A stretch of DNA of 64,000 nt. It comes from Mucilaginibacter pankratovii (lineage in GTDB: Bacteria; Bacteroidota; Bacteroidia; Sphingobacteriales; Sphingobacteriaceae). A program made the translations under genes and the position numbers. Where the stretch lies: assembly GCF_014773265.1 (NCBI RefSeq), contig NZ_JACWMY010000001.1, forward strand, positions 248,001-312,000, written 5' to 3'. Below the pieces are notes generated by a model. It saw only the letters and a program-made list of their open reading frames with translations, had not been told where the DNA came from and did not search any database. Shown one piece after another: positions 18,268-26,539 of this stretch. Each line of letters starts with the position of its first letter. The first letter of the stretch is position 1.

Positions 18268-20097
18268 ATGAAAAGTATATACAAACTAATTATAGCAATA
18301 TCAATAGGCGTGGCAGCAACAACAACCTCCTGCCAGAAGCTAAACATTGCGCCTACCAATATCATCACGCCTGATATTATCTTCAGCAGCGAGGCGGGCG
18401 TAAACTCCTACCTGGCAAACATTTACCGTTCGCTGCCTATCGAAGACTTTAAATACCGCCCCGATGGCGGCGACGGCGGCCGCGGCTTTAACCCCGATAA
18501 CCCCTGGATGAATTTTTACCATGCAGGCGCTGTAACCGGCGAAATGGTTGGCCCCTTCGGAGGCATGGATATCGGCGGCGGCTTTGGTTATTGGCCATAC
18601 GGCAGCATCAGGGATGTAAACTTCCTGATAGAGCAATTACCAAACTACAAAGCACAACTAACCGAAGCAAAGGTTAACGCTTTATTAGGCGAGGCCCACT
18701 TTTTACGTGCTTATTATTACTTCGCGTTAGCAAAACGTTATGGCGGCGTACCACTAATTACTACCGTACAGAACCCGGGCGCACCGCTTGAAGAACTGCA
18801 GGTACACCGCGACCGCGAAGACGCTACCTGGGATTTTATTGGCGATGAGCTGCAACTGGGCTACCAGCTAATGCCCGAAACCAGCCAGGCTGGCCGTGCT
18901 AACAAATACGTAGCCGCCGCTTACAAATCGCGCACCATGCTGTATGCCGGCTGCATAGCCAAATACGGTTCGGTAAATTTTGTTGATGGCGATGCCCGGT
19001 CGGGCGGTTTTGTAGGTATTGATGCCGGCAAAGCAAATGGCTACTTCACCAAGGCTTTTGATGCCGCAAAATTGGTTGAAGGCCACTACTCGCTTTACAA
19101 CAAAAATGCCGATAAAGTACAAAACTATGTTGATGCTTTCCTGAAAAGCGATAGCCCGGAGAACATCTTCATCAAGCAGTACTCCATCAACTCTAATACC
19201 GCGCACAGCTGGGATGCGACTTACTCGCCACGTTATATGACGGCTAACGCCTTGTCAAGAGCCTACCCTACGCTCGATTTTGTGGAGCGCTTTACCCAGT
19301 TAGGCATCACTAACAGCGATGGCACGCCAAAACGCTTCACCAACCTTGCCGATATACAGGCAGGCCTGGAGCCAAGGCTGTTAGCTACTGTTTACTTTCC
19401 GGGTGCAACGCTTAGAGGCTTACAATTTGATACGCAACGCGGCCTTTATTCAAACTTCAGCGGTACCGCCGCTGCTGAGGTTGCCAAACAACCTGCCGCC
19501 CGCGCTTATAAAATATCGGGCGATGTGAACACTTTGTTCGAGGGCAGGCGCATCATTGGGTTCACCGGTATCAAAACAAGTGGCGATGAGTTAACCCGTA
19601 CAGGTTTCTACGTTCGCAAGTATATTGATTATGCCAAGCCGATAAACACCGTTGACCTTTACCGCAGCGAGCAACCGTGGATAGACATGCGCTACGCCGA
19701 AGTGCTTTTAAACCGTGCAGAAGCAGCCTTTGAATTGGGCAACTCAGCTGATGCCTTAACCAGCATCAACCAGATCCGCAGCCGCGCCGGTGCAACCGCT
19801 TTGGGCGGCATTGATATGGCCAAGATCCGCAACGAACGCTGCATGGAACTTGCCTTTGAGAACCAGTATTACTGGGATTTGAAAAGGTGGAGAGTAGCTG
19901 ATGTGGTTTTGGATAACGCCCGCTTTAAAGGCCTGATGCCATACTACGTCATCAACGAGAACAAATACATCTTCCTGTCGGAGCCTGAGACATTTGGCCG
20001 TAACTACAATTTCGAAAAGAAATATTATTACGAGCCAATACCCGGCGGTGAGCTTGGCAAAAACCCGAATTTGTATCCTAATAACCCCAATTATTAA
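18268..20097 (+). CDS. SusD/RagB-family surface glycan-binding lipoprotein
   Basis: A SusD-like lipoprotein of 609 residues from ATG 18268. A TTG six bases upstream is also in frame but gives no better start. Lipobox near TTTSC is followed by QKLNIAPT. Conserved segments are GEAHFLRAYYYFALAKRYGGVPLIT near the N-terminus and MRYAEVLLNRAEAAFELG, IRSRAGA and ERCMELAFENQYYWDLKRWR near the C-terminus. An unusually glycine- and aspartate-rich stretch (PDGGDGGRGFNPDNPW) sits at about residues 60-75. It partners the SusC encoded directly upstream. Confidence 0.95.
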   Translation: MKSIYKLIIAISIGVAATTTSCQKLNIAPTNIITPDIIFSSEAGVNSYLANIYRSLPIEDFKYRPDGGDGGRGFNPDNPWMNFYHAGAVTGEMVGPFGGMDIGGGFGYWPYGSIRDVNFLIEQLPNYKAQLTEAKVNALLGEAHFLRAYYYFALAKRYGGVPLITTVQNPGAPLEELQVHRDREDATWDFIGDELQLGYQLMPETSQAGRANKYVAAAYKSRTMLYAGCIAKYGSVNFVDGDARSGGFVGIDAGKANGYFTKAFDAAKLVEGHYSLYNKNADKVQNYVDAFLKSDSPENIFIKQYSINSNTAHSWDATYSPRYMTANALSRAYPTLDFVERFTQLGITNSDGTPKRFTNLADIQAGLEPRLLATVYFPGATLRGLQFDTQRGLYSNFSGTAAAEVAKQPAARAYKISGDVNTLFEGRRIIGFTGIKTSGDELTRTGFYVRKYIDYAKPINTVDLYRSEQPWIDMRYAEVLLNRAEAAFELGNSADALTSINQIRSRAGATALGGIDMAKIRNERCMELAFENQYYWDLKRWRVADVVLDNARFKGLMPYYVINENKYIFLSEPETFGRNYNFEKKYYYEPIPGGELGKNPNLYPNNPNY

Positions 20098-20115
20098 TCA
20101 TCCAATTTTTAAGAT

Positions 20116-20829
20116 ATGAAACAATTGATTAGCAGAGTTTTGTTGGGCGTATGTGTACTGGCAGCCTCGGCATGTACAAAAATTGATAATTACGATGCGC
20201 CTGACGCTTCTTTTGAAGGCAGGCTGATAGATGCTACCACACACGCTAACTTCCTTACCTCGCAAAACAGCATACAGGTGCGGATGGAGCAGGTAAGCTG
20301 GAGCGCTACCCCTACCCCGCAGGAGATCCCGAGTAAGTTTGATGGTACGTTTAAAGACACCAAACTGTTTAAAGGCACCTACCGAATTATACCAAAAGGC
20401 GGCGCGTTCTGGCCGATATACGATTCGGTAAGGGTGGATATAACCAAAGGCAGCTCGCACGATTTTGAGCTAACCCCTTACATTACCATCAAAAACTTTA
20501 CGCAAAGTTTAGTGGGCACCACCCTTACGTTAAAATTTGATATTGATGCCCCTATCCCGGCTGGCTTGCCTACCATTATTGATGCGCAGCCCTATGTAAA
20601 CACCACCAAACTGGTTGGTGCCGGTGCCTCTATCCGCGATTATTCGGAAACCAAGGCGGTTGTTATCAACAAAGAATTTATTGATATGAGCATGGCGGAT
20701 AAATCTATCACCCTCACCATTCCTAACCTCATCTCCGGCAGGAAATTCTTTGTGCGGGTTGGCGTGAGGCTGAACGACAGCTTCAAGAGCTCGAATTTCT
20801 CGGAGATAGTAGAAGTAGATGTTCCATAA
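20116..20829 (+). CDS. DUF3823-type lipoprotein of a SusCD operon
   Basis: A 237-residue lipoprotein with lipobox LAASACTKIDNYDAPDA. The CTKIDNYDAPDA start and size match the DUF3823 family, which is regularly encoded after SusD and consists of an N-terminal Ig/transthyretin-like domain and a second beta domain. The FKGTYRIIPKGGAFWP segment is typical. Presumed accessory surface glycan-binding protein of the SusCD complex. It begins 18 bp after the SusD stop, in the same operon. Confidence 0.82.
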   Translation: MKQLISRVLLGVCVLAASACTKIDNYDAPDASFEGRLIDATTHANFLTSQNSIQVRMEQVSWSATPTPQEIPSKFDGTFKDTKLFKGTYRIIPKGGAFWPIYDSVRVDITKGSSHDFELTPYITIKNFTQSLVGTTLTLKFDIDAPIPAGLPTIIDAQPYVNTTKLVGAGASIRDYSETKAVVINKEFIDMSMADKSITLTIPNLISGRKFFVRVGVRLNDSFKSSNFSEIVEVDVP

Positions 20830-20847
20830 ACAAAAAACTTAAACCAA

Positions 20848-21987
20848 ATGAAATTTTTAAAACCAATAATAGCCTGCACCGCCCTGATGATAGGGCTCAC
20901 TGTGGGTAGCTGTAAAAAAGAAACTTATCCGTCGAGAGACAGGTCGGGCATTGTAGAACCGCCGCCTATCCCGCCGGTTGTGGAACCGGTGGACCCTACC
21001 CTGGTGGTATTTGATAACGCCGACGCACCGGAAGGCTGGCAAACCGTAGGTGACCCAAAAATTGAGAAGCTGAGTCCGAAGGAAGGCACGGGTTACTTAA
21101 AAAATGCCATCACTAATGGTAACGATTTTATGCAGTTCATTAAAAAACTGCCGGCTCCGTTAGATACCAAACTAACCGCGGGCAACGGCCAGTTCTCATT
21201 CTGGTGGTACATATCTGACGTATCATTACTAAAAGACGACGGACAGATAGAGATTACCAGCGGCGGCGATGCCGATAAAGAAGAATACGGCTGGAGCGTG
21301 GGCAAATTGCTGCCTACACTAGCCAATGGTTGGAACCTGATCAACCTGAACTTCAGGGATGCGGACCTGTCTGGTGTGCCAAACCCTGCTGCTGTTAATT
21401 ACTTCCGTATCTTCTTCTTCACCAAAAATAAGGACCACGCAGACCTGGTTACCGGTGTAGACGATCTGAAATTCCGCGCCATCCCACCACCGCCGCCGGT
21501 GGTATTTGATGCTGTTGATGTAAAAGATGGCTGGGAAACCGTAGGTGAGGTTAAAATTGAGCCGCTGAGCCCTAAAGAAGGCACTGGGTACCTCAAAAAC
21601 ACCATCCCTAACGGTGGCGACTTTATGCAGTTCATCAAACAGCTACCCGCTCCGCTAAATACCACATTTACAGCAGCTAACGGCAGGTTCCACTTCTGGC
21701 TTTATATCTCTGATGTATCGTATCTTAAAAAGGATGGTTCTATCGAGATCACCAGCTCCGGAAAATCGGATGACCACGAAGATGCCTGGGATGTAACGCC
21801 GCTATTGGACGGCTTGAAAAATGGCTGGAACGAGATCAACCTCGACCTGGATAAGACCATTAAAACATCAGATGGCGGGGTAGATCTGACTAAGGTAGAC
21901 CACTTCCGGATGTTCTTCTTTACCAACACAAAAGACCACCCGGATATTACGGTAGGTATTGATGACCTGAAGTTTATATCTAAATAA
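20848..21987 (+). CDS. Putative surface glycan-binding lipoprotein with two tandem repeats
   Basis: A 379-residue lipoprotein (lipobox GLTVGSC, then KKETYP) with a proline-rich stalk EPPPIPPVVEPVDP. Two homologous repeats of about 160 residues follow, roughly 53-210 and 217-379, joined by the IPPPPPVVFD linker. Each repeat has the same order: GW(Q/E)TVG, LSPKEGTGYLKN, DFMQFIK.LPAPL, a FWWYISDVS-like strand, IEITS, NGWN.INL, FRIFFFT and GVDDLKF. The pattern is that of a carbohydrate-binding beta-sandwich duplicated within the gene. Position after SusCD and DUF3823 points to a surface binder. I do not recognise a named family, and no catalytic motif is visible. Confidence 0.8.
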   Translation: MKFLKPIIACTALMIGLTVGSCKKETYPSRDRSGIVEPPPIPPVVEPVDPTLVVFDNADAPEGWQTVGDPKIEKLSPKEGTGYLKNAITNGNDFMQFIKKLPAPLDTKLTAGNGQFSFWWYISDVSLLKDDGQIEITSGGDADKEEYGWSVGKLLPTLANGWNLINLNFRDADLSGVPNPAAVNYFRIFFFTKNKDHADLVTGVDDLKFRAIPPPPPVVFDAVDVKDGWETVGEVKIEPLSPKEGTGYLKNTIPNGGDFMQFIKQLPAPLNTTFTAANGRFHFWLYISDVSYLKKDGSIEITSSGKSDDHEDAWDVTPLLDGLKNGWNEINLDLDKTIKTSDGGVDLTKVDHFRMFFFTNTKDHPDITVGIDDLKFISK

Positions 21988-22060
21988 TTTCGGGGTGAGT
22001 TAAATACGACGCAAGCATTTAAACAACCGTTCTAAACCTTCTTATCAATTTCAAAATTTC

Positions 22061-22095
22061 AACGGCTGAGGGAGCTTCTCTCTCAGCCGTTTTAC
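22061..22095 (+). terminator. Hairpin plus short T-run between binding-protein and GH43 genes
   Basis: AACGGCTGAG (22061-22070) pairs with CTCAGCCGTT (22082-22091), with additional pairing in the GGAGCTTCTCT loop region; TTT follows. It has the shape of an intrinsic terminator. It ends only about 10 bases before the GH43 start codon, so it may act as partial terminator or mRNA-stabilising element within the PUL. Confidence 0.65.
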
Positions 22096-22104
22096 AGAAA
22101 CCGT

Positions 22105-23124
22105 ATGATAATGAACAGCCATAAATTGCTAAAAACATCAAAAAAATTCACCTTAGCCGCGCTGGCCTTAAGCCTCAGCGTGCTATCAACTCAAACGGCA
22201 TCGGCACAAAATAAACCTGCCGATACAACGCATGTGGGCAACCCTTTTGTTACCAATATGTACACCGCCGACCCATCTGCCCATGTTTGGAAGGATGGCA
22301 GGCTGTATGTATATCCTTCGCATGATATTTTCCCTGCACGTGGCTGCGACCTGATGGACCAGTACCATGTGTATTCTACCGATAATATGGTGCATTGGAA
22401 AGATCATGGCGAGATCCTGCGTGCATCAGATGTAGAATGGGGCCGCAAGGAAGGCGGCTTTATGTGGGCGCCCGATGCTGCTTACAAAAACGGCACGTAC
22501 TATTTTTACTTCCCCCACCCAAGCGGCACCGAGTGGAATGCTACCTGGAAAATTGGCGTAGCTACCAGCAAAAGCCCTATAGGTCCTTTTAAATCTCAAG
22601 GTTACATTAAAGGCCTCGAATCGCTGATAGACCCCTGCGTTTTTGTGGACGATGACGGACAGGCTTACTTCTACTATGGCGGCGGCGGCACCAGCAAGGG
22701 TGGCAAGCTGAAAGCCAACATGATGGAAATTGACGGCGAACTGCAAAAAATGGAAGGCCTGGAAGATTTCCACGAAGCTACCTGGGTGCATAAAAAGGAT
22801 GGTATTTATTACCTGTCGTACTCCGATAACCACGATGTAAACGGTAAGCACAACCAAATGCGCTATGCTACCAGCAAAAGCCCGCTTGGCCCCTGGACGT
22901 ATAAGGGCATCTATATGGATCCTACCGACAGCTACACCAACCACGGCTCTATCGTAAAATTTAAAGGGCAATGGTACTCGTTTTACCATAACAGCGCTAT
23001 CTCGGGCGAGGATTGGCTGCGTTCGATATGCGTGGATAAACTTTACTACAACACCGACGGCACCATCAAAAAAGTAGTACCAAGTGCTTACAAAAAAATA
23101 ATAGTTGATGCCAAGGCCAACTAA
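22105..23124 (+). CDS. GH43-family glycosidase, periplasmic copy
   Basis: A 339-residue five-bladed-propeller glycosidase of GH43 type. The signal peptide ends TASAQ without a lipobox, so it is probably periplasmic. The three GH43 acidic residues are recognisable: Asp in MYTADPSAH (base, about residue 56), Asp in SLIDPCVFVD (pKa modulator) and Glu in FHEATWVH (acid). GH43 enzymes are inverting arabinofuranosidases, xylosidases or galactofuranosidases. Within a GH92/GH99 locus a galactofuranosidase or side-chain-trimming role is plausible but unproven. ATG 22111 is an alternative start. The next gene is a close paralogue. Confidence 0.88.
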   Translation: MIMNSHKLLKTSKKFTLAALALSLSVLSTQTASAQNKPADTTHVGNPFVTNMYTADPSAHVWKDGRLYVYPSHDIFPARGCDLMDQYHVYSTDNMVHWKDHGEILRASDVEWGRKEGGFMWAPDAAYKNGTYYFYFPHPSGTEWNATWKIGVATSKSPIGPFKSQGYIKGLESLIDPCVFVDDDGQAYFYYGGGGTSKGGKLKANMMEIDGELQKMEGLEDFHEATWVHKKDGIYYLSYSDNHDVNGKHNQMRYATSKSPLGPWTYKGIYMDPTDSYTNHGSIVKFKGQWYSFYHNSAISGEDWLRSICVDKLYYNTDGTIKKVVPSAYKKIIVDAKAN

Positions 23125-23134
23125 AATAATAGCC

Positions 23135-24139
23135 ATGAACAAAAAGCTCATCAAAGCACTGTTTTTAACTACCCTTGCGGTAAGTGGCTGCTCCAAAAAA
23201 GGGGCCGTTGATACTAAACCCGTAACCCCGCCTGTGGTTGTGGAAGATACCAAAGGCGATGGTTTTAAAAACCCGTTTGTTACCAGTATCTACACGGCAG
23301 ACCCATCGGCGCATGTTTGGACCGATGGGCGTTTATATGTGTACCCATCCCACGATATTGCCCCGCCCCGCGGCTGCGACCTGATGGACCAGTACCATGT
23401 GTATTCAACCGCAGATATGCTTACCTGGCGCGATGAAGGCGAGATCTTCCGCGCAACTGATGCAGAATGGGGCCGCCCCGAAGGTGGTTTTATGTGGGCA
23501 CCGGATGCAGCCTACAAAAACGGCAATTACTATTTCTACTACCCCCACCCAAGCGGCACCGAATGGAACACCACCTGGAAAATAGGCGTAGCCACCAGCA
23601 AAAGCCCGGCGAAAGATTTTAAATCGCAGGGTTATATTAAAGGGTTGGAATCGCTGATAGACCCTTGCGTTTTTGTGGACGATGACGGGCAGGCCTACTT
23701 CTATTACGGCGGAGGCAACATCTGCAAGGGTGGCAAGCTGAAGGATAACATGGTGGAAATAGATGGCGAAATGAAAACCATGCAGGGGCTGAACGATTTC
23801 CACGAAGCTACCTGGGTGCATAAAAAAGATGGTGTTTACTACCTCTCCTACGCCGATAACTTTAACGAGGCCGGCAAGCACAACCGCATGCGTTATGCCA
23901 CCAGTACCAATCCCCTTGGCCCGTGGACCTATAAGGGCATTTATATCGACCCTACCGATAGCTTTACCAACCACGGCTCTATTGTAGAATTTAAGGGCCA
24001 GTGGTACGCGTTTTACCATAACAGTTCGCTCTCCGGTAACGACTGGCTGCGCTCCATCTGTGTAAATAAGCTTTATTACAATGCCGACGGCACCATTCGC
24101 AAGATTATTCAAACCAATTTATCGGGTGTAAAAAAATAA
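23135..24139 (+). CDS. GH43-family glycosidase, lipoprotein copy (tandem paralogue)
   Basis: A 334-residue paralogue of the preceding protein, nearly collinear along the whole catalytic domain, with the same three acidic motifs (YTADPSAH, LIDPCVFVD, FHEATWVH). Its N-terminus is different: lipobox LAVSGC followed by SKKG and a Pro/Val linker, so it is membrane-anchored and probably on the cell surface. I start it at ATG 23135; a frame extension upstream overlaps the previous stop and adds residues before the signal peptide. The pair looks like a tandem duplication with divergence of localisation. Confidence 0.88.
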   Translation: MNKKLIKALFLTTLAVSGCSKKGAVDTKPVTPPVVVEDTKGDGFKNPFVTSIYTADPSAHVWTDGRLYVYPSHDIAPPRGCDLMDQYHVYSTADMLTWRDEGEIFRATDAEWGRPEGGFMWAPDAAYKNGNYYFYYPHPSGTEWNTTWKIGVATSKSPAKDFKSQGYIKGLESLIDPCVFVDDDGQAYFYYGGGNICKGGKLKDNMVEIDGEMKTMQGLNDFHEATWVHKKDGVYYLSYADNFNEAGKHNRMRYATSTNPLGPWTYKGIYIDPTDSFTNHGSIVEFKGQWYAFYHNSSLSGNDWLRSICVNKLYYNADGTIRKIIQTNLSGVKK

Positions 24140-24145
24140 TTTTTT

Positions 24146-25012
24146 ATGAAATTTTATATCACGCTCTTAATCGTTATTTCACAGCTGGTAGCTCTCCCAT
24201 GTTTTTCGCAAGAACTATCGGGCAAACCAACCCATCTTTTAACTAAAGATCTAAAATACTGGGACACTTTTTTAGGTGTGCCACATACCAGCTTAGCTTT
24301 AAAGGATTACCCGATGGGTGATGGCATGAACGGAACGCCCATAGGTTTAAATAAGGACCCGCTTCATGTGTTTTCGGTAGAAATGATTGGCGGGCAACCG
24401 GTATTGCATATAAGCGGGCAAATGTATGGCGGCCTAAGCACCAAACAGGAGTTTGAAAACTACCACCTGAAAGTTGAATTTAAATGGGGCGATAACAAAT
24501 ATGAACCCCGGTTGAAGGACAAACGCGATAACGGAATTATTTACCATGCTACCGGCCCGCACGCCCAATTCTGGAACGTTTGGATGCGAGGGCACGAATT
24601 CCAGGTGCAGGAAGGTGATATGGGCGACTACTACTCCTTATCCGGCGTTGGGATGGATATTAACACGGCCATAAAACCCAATCCGGAGAAAAAGGAGTGG
24701 ATTTATGATCCGGCCGGCCCATTGGTACAATTTACATCAGACCGTACACCCGCAAGCACCTGTTTGCACAGAGGCAATTACGAAAAGCCAAACGGCGAAT
24801 GGAATACCCTGGAGCTATATTGCTACGGCGATAAAAGCATCCACGTAGTTAACGGGCATGTGGTTATGGCACTTCAAAACTCGCGCTTATCCCCTAAAGA
24901 AGGTACCGAAACAGGTTTTTCAAAGGGCAAAATACAAATACAGTCAGAAGCCGCAGAGGCGTACTATCGTAACATTACTATAACCAGGTTAAATAGCCTG
25001 CCTTCACTTTAA
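24146..25012 (+). CDS. DUF1080 (3-keto-disaccharide hydrolase-type) secreted protein
   Basis: A 288-residue protein with signal peptide ending CFSQE and a concanavalin-like DUF1080 fold. Visible are FENYHLKVEFKWGDNK, DNGIIYHATGPH, a WMRGHEFQVQEGDMGDYYSL core and a C-terminal GKIQIQSEAAEAYYRNITI. Family members include enzymes cleaving 3-keto-glucosides and proteins with binding roles. In this locus it may process or bind a released saccharide. It begins 6 bp after the GH43 stop in the same operon. Its exact reaction cannot be told from sequence. Confidence 0.85.
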   Translation: MKFYITLLIVISQLVALPCFSQELSGKPTHLLTKDLKYWDTFLGVPHTSLALKDYPMGDGMNGTPIGLNKDPLHVFSVEMIGGQPVLHISGQMYGGLSTKQEFENYHLKVEFKWGDNKYEPRLKDKRDNGIIYHATGPHAQFWNVWMRGHEFQVQEGDMGDYYSLSGVGMDINTAIKPNPEKKEWIYDPAGPLVQFTSDRTPASTCLHRGNYEKPNGEWNTLELYCYGDKSIHVVNGHVVMALQNSRLSPKEGTETGFSKGKIQIQSEAAEAYYRNITITRLNSLPSL

Positions 25013-25056
25013 ACCTATTTAAATAACCAAACATCAACCAAAATACATAAACGAAC

Positions 25057-26334
25057 ATGAGAATAAACACATTAAATACCCTAATACTTGCCGGGCTATT
25101 AGCCGCAGCAACTGGCTGCTCTAAAAGCGGCACTCCTGTTATCCCACCGGTAACCCCGCCAAAAGATACTACCAAAATAGATATCACACCCTCGCCTCCG
25201 GGCGATGTGGTAGGTAAAGTAATTGTTGGCTACCAGGGCTGGTTTGCCGCTATAGGCGATGGATCGCCCATTAACCGGTACTGGCACTGGAGCAACACCT
25301 GGGAGCAGAAGCCTTCGCCAACCAACAATGCCATCAAATCGTGGCCTGATGTGCGCGATTATACCAGTACCTTCCCTACCAGCTATGCCAATTTAGGCAA
25401 CGGGCAGCCGGCAACACTATTCTCTTCGTTTACCGATCAAACCATCAACATCCAGTTTAAATGGATGAAGGATTACGGTATAGACGGTGCCGCATTGCAG
25501 CGTTTTAACCCAAGCGGGCTGGAAGGCCCCATCCGCGATGCTATGGCGGCCAAAACCAAAATTGCCGCAGAGGCAAATGGTGTAAAGTTTTACATTATGT
25601 ATGATGTAAGCGGCTGGACCAATATGCAGGCCGAACTAAAAACCGACTGGACCAACAAAATGTCTACCTACACCTCCTCGCCCATGTATGCCAAACAGAA
25701 CGGCAAACCAGTGGTATGTATCTGGGGCTTTGGCTTTAACGATAGTAACCACAACTTTACCACCACCCAATGTCTCGAGGTGATCAAATGGTTCAAGGAT
25801 AAGGGCTGCTATGTAATTGGCGGCGTACCAACCAACTGGCTCAAACAAACCAGCGATTCGCGCAGCGGCTTCCTCAGCGTTTATAAGCAATTTGATATGC
25901 TGTCGCCCTGGATGGTTGGGCGTATTGGTAACGCCAACCAGTCGGATGGCTTCTTTACCACCCTCAATAAACCCGACCAGGCTTACTGCAATGCTAACGG
26001 CATCGATTACCAGCCATGCGTAATGCCAGGCGATCTGCAGGAACGCCATCGCGCGCACGGCGATTTTATGTGGAGACAGTTTTACAACATGACCCGCGTG
26101 GGCGCACAGGGCATCTATATCTCTATGTATGATGAGTATAACGAGGGTAACCAGATAGCTAAGACTGCCGAAACACAGGCATTTATACCTGCAGGATCTG
26201 GCATACTGGCGCTGGATGAAGATGGCACCCCCTGCTCTTCCGACTATTACCTGCGCCTTACCGGCGATGGCGCTAAAATGTTTAAGAAAATAACGCCGCT
26301 AACGGCAACCCGCCCAACTAAACCGGTGGAATAA
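25057..26334 (+). CDS. GH99-like (GH71/99 superfamily) lipoprotein, putative endo-alpha-mannosidase/mannanase
   Basis: A 425-residue lipoprotein (lipobox LLAAATGC, Cys21) with a Pro-rich linker and a (beta/alpha)8 domain starting at VIVGYQGWFAAIGDG. The GYQGWF start, FKWMKDYGIDGAALQRF and the catalytic-loop MYDEYNEGNQ are characteristic. Glu360 and Glu363 have the E-x-x-E spacing of the catalytic pair of bacterial GH99 enzymes (E-W-x-E there, E-Y-N-E here). GH99 cleaves internal alpha-1,2-mannosidic linkages in mannans or high-mannose N-glycans. Being a lipoprotein it could make the first cut at the surface. It is the last gene before a strong terminator. Confidence 0.85.
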   Translation: MRINTLNTLILAGLLAAATGCSKSGTPVIPPVTPPKDTTKIDITPSPPGDVVGKVIVGYQGWFAAIGDGSPINRYWHWSNTWEQKPSPTNNAIKSWPDVRDYTSTFPTSYANLGNGQPATLFSSFTDQTINIQFKWMKDYGIDGAALQRFNPSGLEGPIRDAMAAKTKIAAEANGVKFYIMYDVSGWTNMQAELKTDWTNKMSTYTSSPMYAKQNGKPVVCIWGFGFNDSNHNFTTTQCLEVIKWFKDKGCYVIGGVPTNWLKQTSDSRSGFLSVYKQFDMLSPWMVGRIGNANQSDGFFTTLNKPDQAYCNANGIDYQPCVMPGDLQERHRAHGDFMWRQFYNMTRVGAQGIYISMYDEYNEGNQIAKTAETQAFIPAGSGILALDEDGTPCSSDYYLRLTGDGAKMFKKITPLTATRPTKPVE

Positions 26335-26368
26335 AAACTTCTGTATTTTTACTTGGTTATCAATTGGA

Positions 26369-26407
26369 AAGGGGGTTAAGCTGACAGGCTTGCCCCCTTA
26401 TTTTTTT
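26369..26407 (+). terminator. Intrinsic terminator after GH99-like gene
   Basis: AAGGGGG (26369-26375) pairs with CCCCCTT (26393-26399), with inner AAGC/GCTT pairs, followed by A and seven T (26401-26407). Ends the plus-strand PUL operon 35 bp after its last stop codon. Confidence 0.88.
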
Positions 26408-26425
26408 GTAAAGCTTTTTATTCCC

Positions 26426-26525
26426 AATCGTCCTTGCGAGGGAAGCGCAGCGACGAAGCAATCCTCGGGAAGCAAAGCGGATTTGCACGCCGATGATTGC
26501 CGCGCTATCGCTCGCAAGGACGATT
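26426..26525. repeat. Dispersed palindromic repeat (REP-like), 100 bp
   Basis: Fifteen-base perfect inverted arms AATCGTCCTTGCGAG (26426-26440) and CTCGCAAGGACGATT (26511-26525), plus an inner GCAATC/GATTGC pair. The TTGCGAGG...GAAGCAATC content resembles dispersed repeats recalled from Sphingobacteriaceae genomes. It lies in the converging gap between two GH99-like genes. Confidence 0.75.
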
Positions 26526-26539
26526 AGGTAATAGAGGCT

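Noticed and set aside
22426..23253. Long minus-strand open frame opposite the first GH43 gene
   Set aside because: Antisense to a gene with clear signal peptide and catalytic motifs. A similar antisense frame occurs opposite the paralogue (23405-24112), as expected from shared codon structure. The translation has no recognisable domain.
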